Shown here: in pieces, positions 16,311 to 22,582 of the stretch | Layout: the number at the start of each line of letters is the position of its first letter | Position numbering within the stretch: the stretch's first letter is position 1 | Source of the DNA: a virus | IMG/VR virus record: IMGVR_UViG_3300042894_002115 | Coordinates: 1-29,278 of that record | Direction: 5' to 3' (one strand) | DNA length: 29,278 nt | Program-made: the position numbers and the translations under genes | Notes under the pieces: model-generated | The model's database searches: none | Seen by the model: only the letters and a program-made list of their open reading frames with translations | Told to the model about the DNA's origin: nothing

Positions 16311-16447
16311 TGGCTGTCAAATCTAAGGTAGGTGCAGCACGTATTGAGCACCAGCCAGGCCCGCCAAAAACTACCTCTCAAGGTCAAGGAAAGCAGTCCA
16401 GGCCTGAAAGAAAAGGGCGCAAGAAATTACGCGGTCAGGGTAGGTAA
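16310..16447 (+). CDS. small, very basic conserved phage protein (45 aa)
   Basis: ATG 16310 shares its A with the preceding stop, and the ORF ends at TAA 16445-16447. The product starts MAVKSKVGAARIEHQPGPPK and ends in KKLRGQGR; about a third of its residues are Lys or Arg. Proteins of this size with a central QPGPPK and a terminal RGQG(R/K) recur in cyanophages as far as I recall, always as unknowns. The basic, disordered composition would suit binding to nucleic acid or to a negatively charged virion surface. It is too short for most gene-length cut-offs. Confidence 0.75.
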   Translation: MAVKSKVGAARIEHQPGPPKTTSQGQGKQSRPERKGRKKLRGQGR

Positions 16448-16473
16448 GATCAGAAAGTATTTGCGGTCGAGCC

Positions 16474-16704
16474 ATGTCTGAACCTAATTTCTGGCGTGGT
16501 GTCAAGCAGGACGTCATTGCTGGCGTTGGTGTTGCCGCAACCGTTGCTGTCTCAACCGGCATTTTCTACCTTGTCTATACAGTGCCCACCAAGCTGGACG
16601 ACGTCTTGAGCAATCAGTTGAAATTTGAGAAGCAGGTGAGCAATTTGGAGGGACGTGTCATGGATCACGAGGGCAGGCTTATCAAACTCGAAATGCAAAA
16701 GTAA
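16474..16704 (+). CDS. small membrane protein with coiled coil; candidate holin/lysis accessory (76 aa)
   Basis: The product has one clear membrane segment at residues about 14-36 (VIAGVGVAATVAVSTGIFYLVY), preceded by a short N-terminus and followed by a coiled-coil tail (QLKFEKQVSNLEGRVMDHEG). It lies 5' of a second small membrane protein and the endolysin, which is the usual place for holin or antiholin genes. A single membrane span followed by a coiled coil is not diagnostic; it could instead be an Rz-like or superinfection protein. No strong ribosome site is visible. The holin role is inferred from position. Confidence 0.7.
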   Translation: MSEPNFWRGVKQDVIAGVGVAATVAVSTGIFYLVYTVPTKLDDVLSNQLKFEKQVSNLEGRVMDHEGRLIKLEMQK

Positions 16705-16728
16705 GCTAGTAGCAGACACTTAACCGTC

Positions 16729-16866
16729 ATGGACCCTACCACTGTTGCCGCTATTGCGATCCTGGTCGCTGCTGGCTCTGAAGTCATTGCCCTGCTGCCA
16801 ATCCGCGAAAACTCTTGGGTGCAGCTTCTGATCAAAGTGCTGAAGCTTGTCTTCCCAAAGCGCTGA
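16729..16866 (+). CDS. small membrane protein, candidate holin (45 aa)
   Basis: The ORF runs from ATG 16729 to TGA 16864. The product begins MDPTTVAAIAILVAAGSEVI and continues IALLPIRENSWVQLLIKVLK, giving one hydrophobic helix, a Ser-Glu break and an amphipathic basic end (LKLVFPKR). Short proteins of the form MDPTTxAAxAILxAAGSE with a SWVQL second half are familiar from cyanophages near lysis genes. The gene ends with CCCAAAG directly before the stop, in the phase of a -1 frameshift heptamer; shifted ribosomes would extend it into the 16860-17159 frame. Confidence 0.72.
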   Translation: MDPTTVAAIAILVAAGSEVIALLPIRENSWVQLLIKVLKLVFPKR

Positions 16867-17159
16867 ACGACAAGACGACATGGCTGTGGCGTTATCAGAG
16901 CCGTGACTGGCGGCATGATTTACAGCGTGCTGCGCAGGAACACAAGTTTCACGCGACGTTGACGCCACTGCTTGATCGTGAGATTGATCGTGTCAACAAG
17001 GTCATTGATCTTGAAGATGAGCGATCAAAGCGTCGTCCTGTCGTGATTCATGAAGACGTCACACCAGAGCAGACAGGTGACAGTCGTCTTTTAGGTGGGC
17101 CAATGTCAATCTCTTCCCCTTGGAACGATGAAAACCCAGAACCGCCTGAAGCTAGTTGA
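16815..17159 (+). CDS. hypothetical protein lacking a normal start; possible frameshift extension of 16729-16866
   Basis: The open frame ending at 17157-17159 has no ATG or GTG before its conserved-looking part. Candidate starts are TTG 16815, CTG 16863 (overlapping the upstream TGA) or a -1 frameshift at 16854-16860. The body reads TTWLWRYQSRDWRHDLQRAA, then TLTPLLDREIDRVNKVIDLE with helical charged character, then a proline-rich tail (NDENPEPPEAS). No family recognised. It overlaps the endolysin start by 32 bases. If read by frameshift, it would be a soluble domain tethered by the 16729 membrane helix, about 143 residues in all. Confidence 0.55.
   Translation: MGAASDQSAEACLPKALNDKTTWLWRYQSRDWRHDLQRAAQEHKFHATLTPLLDREIDRVNKVIDLEDERSKRRPVVIHEDVTPEQTGDSRLLGGPMSISSPWNDENPEPPEAS
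16854..16860 (+). promoter_or_regulatory. possible -1 frameshift heptamer
   Basis: C CCA AAG occurs at 16854-16860 in the X_XXY_YYZ phase of the 16729 gene, three bases before its TGA. A -1 slip gives GCG CTG AAC GAC AAG and leads into the 99-codon frame that lacks a normal start. I see no strong stem within the next ten bases, so the evidence is weaker than at 1402. Confidence 0.4.
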
Positions 17160-18150
17160 TCTGTTCAAATATTACAAAGCGTTACCGCATCAAACTGCGG
17201 CGATCTTTGAATTGGAAGCAGAGTTGTTAAAGGAATGCCCTGATTTGCTGAATAGAGATCAGGAGTGGTTCAAAACCTGGACGCAGGCTGGTAAGCAGGA
17301 TGTTTTTGATAACAACTGGGTTGGTGTTGTTGCAGCAGCAAAGAAAGGTGGTGCGAAATTCCCTGAGCTTGTTGCGGCGCAGTGGGCGCTTGAGTCTGGC
17401 TTTGGCAAGCACGTATCAGGCGAGCACAATTACTTCGGCCTGAAAGGCACAGGCACTAGTCGTAACACGAAAGAATATGTAAACGGCAGGTGGATCACGA
17501 TCCTTGATTCGTTCCTGGATTTTCCTGATCTTGAGACCTGCGTGTTCTATCTGGTCGAGCGCTGGTACAAGGATTACAACGTGTACAAAGGTTGCAATAA
17601 CGCTGCAACACGTGAGGACGCTGCTCGTTGGCTGGTCAAGGAGGGTTACGCGACAGACCCTGCCTATGCGGACAAATTGATCAAGCTGATGAATGAACAG
17701 GACCCTGTGAACAAGCCAAAGCCGTCTGGTGGGTTTACGCCTGACAAGCCGTTTGATTACAAGATCACACCCAATATCTTGTACGGCGAGCTTGCGCTTT
17801 ATGACAACAGGCGTCGTTTCACGAATCAATCGCAATGTGACACTGCTGTTGAGCTTTGCGTATTCCTTGAGAAGGTGCGTGCAAAGTTTGGTAATAAGGC
17901 GATTGTTATCACGAGTGGGTATCGCCCACCTGCTGTCAATGCTGCTGTTGGTGGTGCTGCCAACTCAGAGCACCTGTACAACAAGGCTGACACGGGCGCT
18001 GTGGACTTCTGGGTGAAGGACGTGGACATCTACAAAGTGCAAGAGTATTGTGATCAGACCTGGCCGTGCAGCGTTGGTTACGGGGCCAAGAAAGGCTTTG
18101 TGCACCTCGGCATGCGTCAAGGTCGTCCTCGTATCCGTTGGGATTACTGA
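17128..18150 (+). CDS. endolysin: glucosaminidase-like + M15 peptidase domains
   Basis: This 340-residue enzyme should degrade host peptidoglycan for release. The N-terminal half (residues about 65-190) has the FlgJ/LYZ2 N-acetylglucosaminidase signature, AAQWALESGFGKHVSG with likely catalytic E89, then NYFGLKG and FLDFPDLETC. After a Pro/Lys-rich linker (KPKPSGGFTPDKP, about 195-208), the C-terminal domain is an M15A-type metallopeptidase with SGYRPPAVNAAVGG, zinc ligands H282, D293 and H326 (SEH, AVDFW, FVHLGMR) and a final RPRIRW. ATG 17128 is preferred over GTG 17095, which would overlap the upstream gene further. The combination of glycan- and peptide-cutting domains is unusual enough to note but known in phages. 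There is no signal peptide, so export needs a holin. Confidence 0.9.
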   Translation: MKTQNRLKLVDLFKYYKALPHQTAAIFELEAELLKECPDLLNRDQEWFKTWTQAGKQDVFDNNWVGVVAAAKKGGAKFPELVAAQWALESGFGKHVSGEHNYFGLKGTGTSRNTKEYVNGRWITILDSFLDFPDLETCVFYLVERWYKDYNVYKGCNNAATREDAARWLVKEGYATDPAYADKLIKLMNEQDPVNKPKPSGGFTPDKPFDYKITPNILYGELALYDNRRRFTNQSQCDTAVELCVFLEKVRAKFGNKAIVITSGYRPPAVNAAVGGAANSEHLYNKADTGAVDFWVKDVDIYKVQEYCDQTWPCSVGYGAKKGFVHLGMRQGRPRIRWDY

Positions 18151-18674
18151 TGTCTGTCCTGTGTGACTGGCAAATTCGCAAGCTGTGTCAGAACCATGCA
18201 ATGGTCACTCCGTTCATGGAGGAGCTGCTGAACCCTGCATCATTGGACGTAAGGCTTGGCTATCACTTGATGGTTGAGCGGCCTATGGACATGGATCTTG
18301 AGCTTCTTGACCTGACTGGATACAGCGCACAGGACCCGTACTGGCTGCGCCCTGGTGAGTTTGTCCTGGCGGAGACAATCGAGACCTTCAATCTGCCTGA
18401 AAGCGTCTGCGGTCAGTTTGCGCTCAAGAGCAGCAGGGCACGCGCTGGCTATAGTCACATGCTGGCAGGCTGGTGCGACCCCGGTTGGCATGGGTCTAGG
18501 TTGACACTAGAACTGCAAAATGCACGCAAGATGCATTCACTACCCCTGTACCCTGGATTAAAGATTGGGCAGATAATTTTCTTTGAAATGAGTGAAGAAC
18601 CAGACATCAGTTACGCCAAGGTCGGTCATTACAACAACGACAACAAAGTATCAGCTTCTAAAGTTCATCCCTGA
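18150..18674 (+). CDS. dcd: dCTP deaminase / dUTPase-superfamily enzyme
   Basis: This 174-residue protein converts dCTP to dUTP (or to dUMP in bifunctional relatives), feeding dTTP synthesis for phage DNA. It has the family motifs: NPASLDVRLG at 28-37, KSSRARAG at 93-100, the catalytic region GWCDPGWHGSRLTLELQN with likely catalytic E121, and the LPLYPGLKIGQIIFFEM ending. Typical family length is 170-195. The ATG overlaps the endolysin stop by one base (TGATG). The end is overlapped by the minus-strand HNH gene over 17 bases, so the two cannot both be altered freely. Whether it is mono- or bifunctional cannot be told by eye. Confidence 0.92.
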   Translation: MSVLCDWQIRKLCQNHAMVTPFMEELLNPASLDVRLGYHLMVERPMDMDLELLDLTGYSAQDPYWLRPGEFVLAETIETFNLPESVCGQFALKSSRARAGYSHMLAGWCDPGWHGSRLTLELQNARKMHSLPLYPGLKIGQIIFFEMSEEPDISYAKVGHYNNDNKVSASKVHP

Positions 18675-18972
18675 ACTGATACAGCCACTGCCAGATCTCA
18701 ATTTCACGTTCGATTGAGTAAAATTGCTGCTGTCTATACCAGAGAGTCCACTCTGTTGAACTCTTAGATCCGTTGCAGCGCAAGCAAGCTGGGACGAGAT
18801 TCTCTACAATCGTTTGCCCACCGCGATGTCTTGGGATAACGTGATCAAGCGACTTTGCGTGCTCACCACAGTATGCACAATTACCACCAAAAGCTTCAAA
18901 GATCTTTAACCTGAATTGCGCCCTTGTTTCTCTCTTTGGAATCAGACTGGTCTCGTCGATCCAAGAGTGCAT
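18658..18972 (-). CDS. HNH endonuclease
   Basis: Read leftward, the 104-residue product has the zinc-supported HNH core: CAYCGEHAKSLDHVIPRHRG with C32, C35, D43 and H44, then ENLVPACLRCNGSKSS with N58, C63 and C66. I choose ATG 18972 because an AGGGAG site lies seven bases upstream; an alternative TTG at 18993 adds seven residues. The enzyme nicks or cuts DNA; free-standing HNH genes like this often behave as homing elements or help packaging, the latter usually near terminase, which is not here. It is on the opposite strand to its neighbours and overlaps the dcd 3' end, pointing to later insertion. Confidence 0.9.
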   Translation of the reverse strand: MHSWIDETSLIPKRETRAQFRLKIFEAFGGNCAYCGEHAKSLDHVIPRHRGGQTIVENLVPACLRCNGSKSSTEWTLWYRQQQFYSIEREIEIWQWLYQFRDEL

Positions 18973-19032
18973 GACGCGCTCCCTGTTGCGCAAATCCTAG
19001 GCAAGATTTTGAAAAAGACGAGGAAAGAAATC

Positions 19033-19227
19033 GTGAGTCCAGGTCAATTTATGCGCGACGGCTACGGAGCTGAATGGGTTCGCTACGACCTGATGGGTTA
19101 CTGGCGTCCCTGGTTTGTGAAATCAAATACGGTCTTTTACCTAGCGACCTGCTTTGATGTAGAGAATGTGGCAGTCGAGGCTGCACAAGCTGCTTATGAA
19201 CTGGAATCCAATCGAGATCAGCGCTGA
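19033..19227 (+). CDS. small hypothetical protein (64 aa)
   Basis: GTG 19033 follows a GAGGAAAG ribosome site at the right distance. The product contains MRDGYGAEWVRYDLMGYWRP and VKSNTVFYLATCFDVENVAV, with many aromatic residues and a single Cys, ending in helix AAQAAYELESN. No family recognised. The frame remains open upstream through the HNH promoter region, but those residues lie opposite the HNH start and are less likely to be coding. It overlaps the next gene by 32 bases. Confidence 0.6.
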   Translation: MSPGQFMRDGYGAEWVRYDLMGYWRPWFVKSNTVFYLATCFDVENVAVEAAQAAYELESNRDQR

Positions 19228-19414
19228 GACGCAATTCTCGGAAATCTCAACTGCGCAAGCGATTCAGGAAAGGTACGCGCACAAGGACCTGGAGTCGTTG
19301 TACAAGATGGCGCTCCTGTTGAATCAGATGGCGCATCAGCAACGCACAATGGCTAAGTGGCTAGCCAAGGAGGCGGCAAGCAATCTGACACGCCAAACAG
19401 AACTCAGCTCCTAG
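19196..19414 (+). CDS. small hypothetical helical protein (72 aa)
   Basis: ATG 19196 gives MNWNPIEISAETQFSEISTA followed by a long helix (ESLYKMALLLNQMAHQQRTM). The helix spacing suggests a small dimer, but no family is recognised. Its TAG stop (19412-19414) shares CTAG with the stop of the converging minus gene (19411-19413), so the two convergent genes overlap by four bases and leave no room for a terminator. Confidence 0.65.
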   Translation: MNWNPIEISAETQFSEISTAQAIQERYAHKDLESLYKMALLLNQMAHQQRTMAKWLAKEAASNLTRQTELSS

Positions 19415-19617
19415 CTCATCGCTTGCGTTACATCTGGGATCGCCTTTGCAATCAAGTGATCGCAATAGATCTCAGCCTGCCACAGGTCATTGGAGTATTG
19501 ACAGTAGCCATGAGCGCAACTTCGATAGAGGACCTCTCCGCCGTCTTCCAGGACCTCGATTACCGCTCCACTGTCTTTCAAGATCCGCTGCGAAATTGAC
19601 CAGTTCCGGGAATTCAT
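19411..19617 (-). CDS. small hypothetical protein at the end of the minus operon (68 aa)
   Basis: Read from ATG 19617, with GAGGA five bases upstream, the product starts MNSRNWSISQRILKDSGAVI and includes EDGGEVLYRSCAHGYCQYSN and WQAEIYCDHLIA. Three Cys and a His are clustered in the middle, which could bind metal, but no family is recognised. The first 130 bases lie inside the 3' end of the preceding gene in another frame. Both frames look protein-like there, so either the overlap is real or one gene ends earlier in related phages. Confidence 0.6.
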   Translation of the reverse strand: MNSRNWSISQRILKDSGAVIEVLEDGGEVLYRSCAHGYCQYSNDLWQAEIYCDHLIAKAIPDVTQAMS

Positions 19618-19885
19618 AGTCGTCCTCGTCCGACTCATCATCATCATATTCTTCGTCTTCTTCGTCATCTGGTGTTGCTTCGATCACTTCCATGAGACGC
19701 AAACCCCAGCATTTGAGATCTGAGATACCTTCACGGCAGTGCATCAGGTTTTCTGATGGCACCTCGCCATTGCGCATGATTTCAGCGGTCGCGGTATCAA
19801 TCCAGTCTTGATGCGTTTCGCACATCCAGAGAAGGATCCTGACATGGCCTTCAGTGAACTGAAAGTCAGCATTAGGAGCAGCCAT
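19487..19885 (-). CDS. hypothetical acidic protein (132 aa)
   Basis: From ATG 19885 the product starts MAAPNADFQFTEGHVRILLW and has a folded-looking N-terminal domain with CETHQDWIDTATAEIMRNGE and HCREGISDLKCWGLRL. Next comes an extremely acidic stretch (about residues 78-100, nearly all Asp/Glu with Tyr), then a basic, Arg/Gly-rich end. A TTG start at 19930 would add 15 residues (SGRWVPV). The basic end coincides with the overlapping gene 19411-19617, so it may be partly an accident of overlap. Acidic phage proteins can mimic DNA, but nothing specific supports that here. Confidence 0.6.
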   Translation of the reverse strand: MAAPNADFQFTEGHVRILLWMCETHQDWIDTATAEIMRNGEVPSENLMHCREGISDLKCWGLRLMEVIEATPDDEEDEEYDDDESDEDDYEFPELVNFAADLERQWSGNRGPGRRRRGPLSKLRSWLLSILQ

Positions 19886-19957
19886 GACAGGCACCCATCT
19901 GCCAGAACGGTAGCTTGGCAAGTTCTTCAACGCCGTTTCTCGAAAATTAAGGACAGG

Positions 19958-20173
19958 TCAACGCTGAACGTATTTAGCTGTGAGGCCGGTGTACAAGGCA
20001 TGAGATTCGTGTGAAGGGTCACTGCGTCCGTCCATGTTGTAGAGCGCATCGAGTAGGTGCACCCTGTTGTTCATGGCGCTGACGTCAGTAGCACCTTCTG
20101 TTGCAGGTTTGGTGTTCAAAAAACGCGCAAGATGACCGGGGAGATTGGTCAGGCGGAAAGCTTTGGTTTTCAT
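19958..20173 (-). CDS. small hypothetical protein (71 aa)
   Basis: From ATG 20173 the product begins MKTKAFRLTNLPGHLARFLN and continues with a Thr/Ser-rich centre and NRVHLLDALYNMDGRSD. It starts nine bases after the stop of the upstream gene and is in line with the rest of the minus operon. It has no membrane segment or obvious motif. Base use is like its neighbours. I cannot assign a function. Confidence 0.6.
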   Translation of the reverse strand: MKTKAFRLTNLPGHLARFLNTKPATEGATDVSAMNNRVHLLDALYNMDGRSDPSHESHALYTGLTAKYVQR

Positions 20174-20182
20174 CAGGAAGGA

Positions 20183-20431
20183 TCAAGTCTTCTTTGCTGA
20201 AGGAATAATCGAGCGCCCTTTGCCGATGTCAATGCTGCTGGCTTGTGGATGCCGATTGAACAAGATACGTTCTGCATCCTTTTGATCAACAGCACGAATA
20301 CAACCACGGAGGGGGCGCTGGCCAGGAATGCGTAATTCAAAGTCAAACATCCGTGCGTGGTTTGCAATGCAATAGGAAATGCCGGGGCCTGTTTGCGGTG
20401 CGTCGTCAGGCGAAAGGGCGTCGATTGTCAT
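20183..20431 (-). CDS. small hypothetical protein (82 aa)
   Basis: From ATG 20431, which overlaps the upstream stop by one base (TGATG), the product reads MTIDALSPDDAPQTGPG, then the best-conserved-looking core FDFELRIPGQRPLRGCIRA and VDQKDAERILFNRHP. The core looks like a small alpha/beta domain in which two strands precede a helix. A later ATG at 20350 would keep only the core. No family recognised. It is translated in the recombination operon after the 100-residue unknown. Confidence 0.65.
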   Translation of the reverse strand: MTIDALSPDDAPQTGPGISYCIANHARMFDFELRIPGQRPLRGCIRAVDQKDAERILFNRHPQASSIDIGKGRSIIPSAKKT

Positions 20432-20733
20432 CAGAAGATTGGGTCGTTGACGCTGTCAGGCTTGAGTGGGCTGAATGATCCCTTGTTACCCCAGAGACCA
20501 CCCCAGAGGCTGAAGCCAACTTCTTCGGTGAAGGTGTCCTTGCCGGTGTAGATGCGCACGGTCTTGTTGTTGACCTCTGCAGCCTCAGCCATCGTCATCA
20601 GATAGTTGGCAGCCTGTACGGCTTCCTTGGCAGTGAAGTCAACGATGATGTTCTGCTCGGGCGATTTGTCGCTTTTGCGATTGCGATTCTCGACGATGCG
20701 GAATTTGGCGTTGAACGCAGTTGAATTACTCAT
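20431..20733 (-). CDS. hypothetical protein (100 aa), possible single-stranded DNA or recombination accessory
   Basis: ATG 20733 overlaps the upstream ribbon-helix-helix gene by eight bases; a longer form would run out of frame through that gene and is not credible. The product has NAKFRIVENRNRKSDKSPEQ with many basic residues, DFTAKEAVQAANYLMTMAEA as a helix, KTVRIYTGKDTFTEE strands and a Trp/Gly segment (FSLWGGLWGNKGSF). Small basic beta-rich proteins next to annealing proteins are sometimes single-strand binding accessories, but I see no OB-fold signature, so the suggestion is positional only. Confidence 0.7.
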   Translation of the reverse strand: MSNSTAFNAKFRIVENRNRKSDKSPEQNIIVDFTAKEAVQAANYLMTMAEAAEVNNKTVRIYTGKDTFTEEVGFSLWGGLWGNKGSFSPLKPDSVNDPIF

Positions 20734-20905
20734 TTGGGTGTTGAAGGATTGCGTAGTGAGACTTGATGATCTCGTTTGCGAGAGAAGAAACAGTGACCCT
20801 GGAGTCTGAGTTGTAACGAAGCGCAACTTCGCGCTCCATACGTTCCAGCGCTTCAGGGTCAAGGAGAACTTGCACCCGCATCTTGTTTCCTGCGGGAGTT
20901 GCCAT
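20726..20905 (-). CDS. small ribbon-helix-helix-like protein (59 aa)
   Basis: From ATG 20905 (overlapping the annealing protein stop, TAATG) to TAA 20726-20728 the product is MATPAGNKMRVQVLLDPEAL and then helix EALERMEREVALRY, turn SDSRVTVS and helix SLANEIIKSHYAIL. A strand with alternating hydrophobics (RVQVLLD) followed by two helices is the ribbon-helix-helix (CopG/Arc-type) plan, which binds DNA as a dimer through the strand. The second helix start (TVSSLANEII) fits the family. It could autoregulate this operon. The eight-base overlap with the next gene suggests coupling. Confidence 0.75.
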   Translation of the reverse strand: MATPAGNKMRVQVLLDPEALERMEREVALRYNSDSRVTVSSLANEIIKSHYAILQHPNE

Positions 20906-21657
20906 TACTTCTGCAGGTCAGGTTTGCGTGTCAATTCATCAACGCAAGATTGCAATTGATCAATCGACATTTGAGCCAGTTTACTGCCAGGGCCGTCAAG
21001 ATCCCATTTGGTTGCCTTGTCAGCGATCCAAGCGACTTGATCAATGCGATCCAGTTTTGCTTGAACCAGATCGACGCAGCGATCAATGAGGTCCTTTTTG
21101 ACTGTTGCCTCAGGTGCGGCAGGGGCGGGTGCCTTTGCCTCAGGCGCGGGTTTGGTGCGCTTAGCAGCGGCCTTTGGTTCTGGCGCAAAAGTAGCAAGCA
21201 GATGATTCTCAGGTTGAGTCTCAACTGTCTCAGTACTAGAAGCTGCTACTTCATCACGTGCCCAAAGCTCGTAGCCCAGAGCAAAGAAAGCAGCGGCAGC
21301 AGAGCAAATTCCACGGCGATGGGAATCAGCCAGATCGCGAGCACTGATCTTCTCGAAGGGGATGGGGTTGTTTCGATTGTCAGTGATCGCATAGGGCCAG
21401 AACGGGGTGTAGTCACCTGAGCTATGAACAAACTGGATCTTGATGTACCCAGTGTTGTTGGGTGCCAGGTGCACGTAGCCGCCCTGTTCAGAGTTCTGAA
21501 GTTCAGGGAGCCAGCCGTTGGCGTGTTCGTTCAGGAGCTGCGTGATCTTGGCCCAGGGGACGTAATCAGCGGCGTAGGAGCCAGACCCTTTCTGCTTGAC
21601 GTCAGAGAGAGTGATGACTCCCGCCAGTTGGGGATAGACGGGAGTTCTTTCAGACAT
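20905..21657 (-). CDS. single-strand DNA annealing protein, DUF1071/Sak-like
   Basis: This 250-residue protein should anneal complementary strands in phage recombination. Residues about 25-140 fit the SSAP family DUF1071 as I know it: SYAADYVPWAKITQLLNEH, a strand region with GYIKIQFVHSS, then PFWPYAITDNRNNPIPFEKI and SARDLADSHRRGICSAAAAF, ending FFALGYELW. The middle hallmark is the change from a beta sheet to the DRNN..I turn and the R.C..A..A helix. Residues 157-187 are a Lys/Ala/Pro-rich linker, and residues 190-250 form a helical C-terminal domain (KLDRIDQVAWIADKAT), often a partner-binding end. A RecB-like nuclease lies on the other strand at 23273. Start ATG 21657 overlaps the upstream stop. 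Confidence 0.8.
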   Translation of the reverse strand: MSERTPVYPQLAGVITLSDVKQKGSGSYAADYVPWAKITQLLNEHANGWLPELQNSEQGGYVHLAPNNTGYIKIQFVHSSGDYTPFWPYAITDNRNNPIPFEKISARDLADSHRRGICSAAAAFFALGYELWARDEVAASSTETVETQPENHLLATFAPEPKAAAKRTKPAPEAKAPAPAAPEATVKKDLIDRCVDLVQAKLDRIDQVAWIADKATKWDLDGPGSKLAQMSIDQLQSCVDELTRKPDLQK

Positions 21658-21833
21658 CAGGCGCGAGCGTCCTCCACCTGTTGAATGCCCTGCTCAAGGA
21701 TCTGACGCATGACAGCAGCGGCCGACATGTTGTGGTCCTTGGCGATGAACTTAATGCGTTGATGCAGTGCAGGGTCGATCTGCAGCATGACGGTTTTGGT
21801 GGATTGGGCCTTGGCCTTGAGAGTGATGGGCAT
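21657..21833 (-). CDS. small ribbon-helix-helix DNA-binding protein (58 aa)
   Basis: From ATG 21833 to TGA 21657-21659 the product starts MPITLKAKAQSTKTVMLQID. The strand TKTVMLQID followed by helix PALHQRIKFIAKDHN, the MSAAA turn and helix VMRQILEQGIQQV is a clear ribbon-helix-helix pattern. Such proteins bind short inverted repeats as dimers and often repress their own promoter. It is the first gene of the minus operon, directly beside a 124-bp control region with TTGAG/CTCAA palindromes, so autoregulation is likely. It was easy to miss because of its size. Confidence 0.85.
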   Translation of the reverse strand: MPITLKAKAQSTKTVMLQIDPALHQRIKFIAKDHNMSAAAVMRQILEQGIQQVEDARA

Positions 21834-21957
21834 GAGGAATGCCTGGAGTACCTGAACACCATACCCACTCTGTCAACGGTTGGGTTGAGTCTCAAATGAA
21901 TTCGTTGAGACGCACCACGAGTCACTTGCGGTGACCGGAAGACCCCCTTAAGGTGGA
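21834..21957. promoter_or_regulatory. divergent control region with nested palindromes
   Basis: This 124-bp gap separates the leftward recombination operon from the rightward replication operon. It has GTTGAGTCTCAA (21884-21895, an 11-bp palindrome TTGAGtCTCAA), followed by TTGAGAC (21905-21911), which pairs with GTCTCAA (21889-21895) across nine bases. A further GTCAC-5-GTGAC dyad lies at 21921-21935. On the minus strand TTGACA (21872-21877 complement) could be a -35 box, but I find no good -10 at the usual distance. The palindromes are candidate operators for the adjacent ribbon-helix-helix protein. Confidence 0.65.
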
Positions 21958-22581
21958 GTGCCTTTCACGCACCTCGTGGAACTCGAAGACACCTCAGGTC
22001 CAAACGACGGAATGGTCGTCAAGCTGACTTTGGACGCGTTCACAGCCGAAAAACTCCTTGTCAAAAAACCCAGATCCCTTCCCACAGCTACGTTTTGCGC
22101 CCTTTTGATCGAGCAGATGCTTGACATGCCTGCTACGCTGGCGGAGCGACCGGAGGGAAGCGAAGCCTTTCTTTCTTCTTTAAATAGTAATATTAATGTT
22201 TCTTCTCTAAAAGAAATAAATCCAAAACAATCAATTAAAGCTGTTAGCTCGAAAAAAAAGCGCGTAAGACCCGAGTACAACGATGCGTTTACAGCGTTTT
22301 GGAACGAGTACCAGCGAGCACCGATGAAGGCGAATGCACAGAGCAAGAAGAAGGCGTTTGAGGCCTGGGGTGACGCTGTGAAGCTGGAAGCGCCTGAGAG
22401 GCTGCTAGAAGCGGCTAGAAGGGCGGTCGAGGAGGTCAAGCAGGCCAAGGCCCTCAACGAGTGGTGTGCACCCCTTCCTGACGCGTTCAGGTGGCTGCGT
22501 GATGAGCGTTACGCTGTCCTGCTCGAAGACCATGTCCCTGCTGGCCCGCAAACTGTGGGCGGCTACGTCATTTACGAGTGA
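21958..22581 (+). CDS. replication initiator / helicase-loader-like protein (207 aa)
   Basis: The start is GTG 21958 (an AAGGTGG sequence lies close upstream). Residues 1-70 form a compact N-terminal region (LVELEDTSGPNDGMVVKLTL). Residues about 70-100 are a Ser/Asn/Lys-rich linker encoded by the most AT-rich stretch of the gene (22165-22262). The C-terminal region has AFTAFWNEYQRAPMK, a helix with AFEAWGDAVKL and the end PLPDAFRWLRDERY. Many phage replication proteins end in a similar FW..Y......A..W.......P....WL..RW module, related to DnaT/gpO-type replisome organisers. It opens the rightward early operon, which supports a replication role. No ATPase motif is visible. Confidence 0.65.
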   Translation: MPFTHLVELEDTSGPNDGMVVKLTLDAFTAEKLLVKKPRSLPTATFCALLIEQMLDMPATLAERPEGSEAFLSSLNSNINVSSLKEINPKQSIKAVSSKKKRVRPEYNDAFTAFWNEYQRAPMKANAQSKKKAFEAWGDAVKLEAPERLLEAARRAVEEVKQAKALNEWCAPLPDAFRWLRDERYAVLLEDHVPAGPQTVGGYVIYE

Positions 22582-22582
22582 A

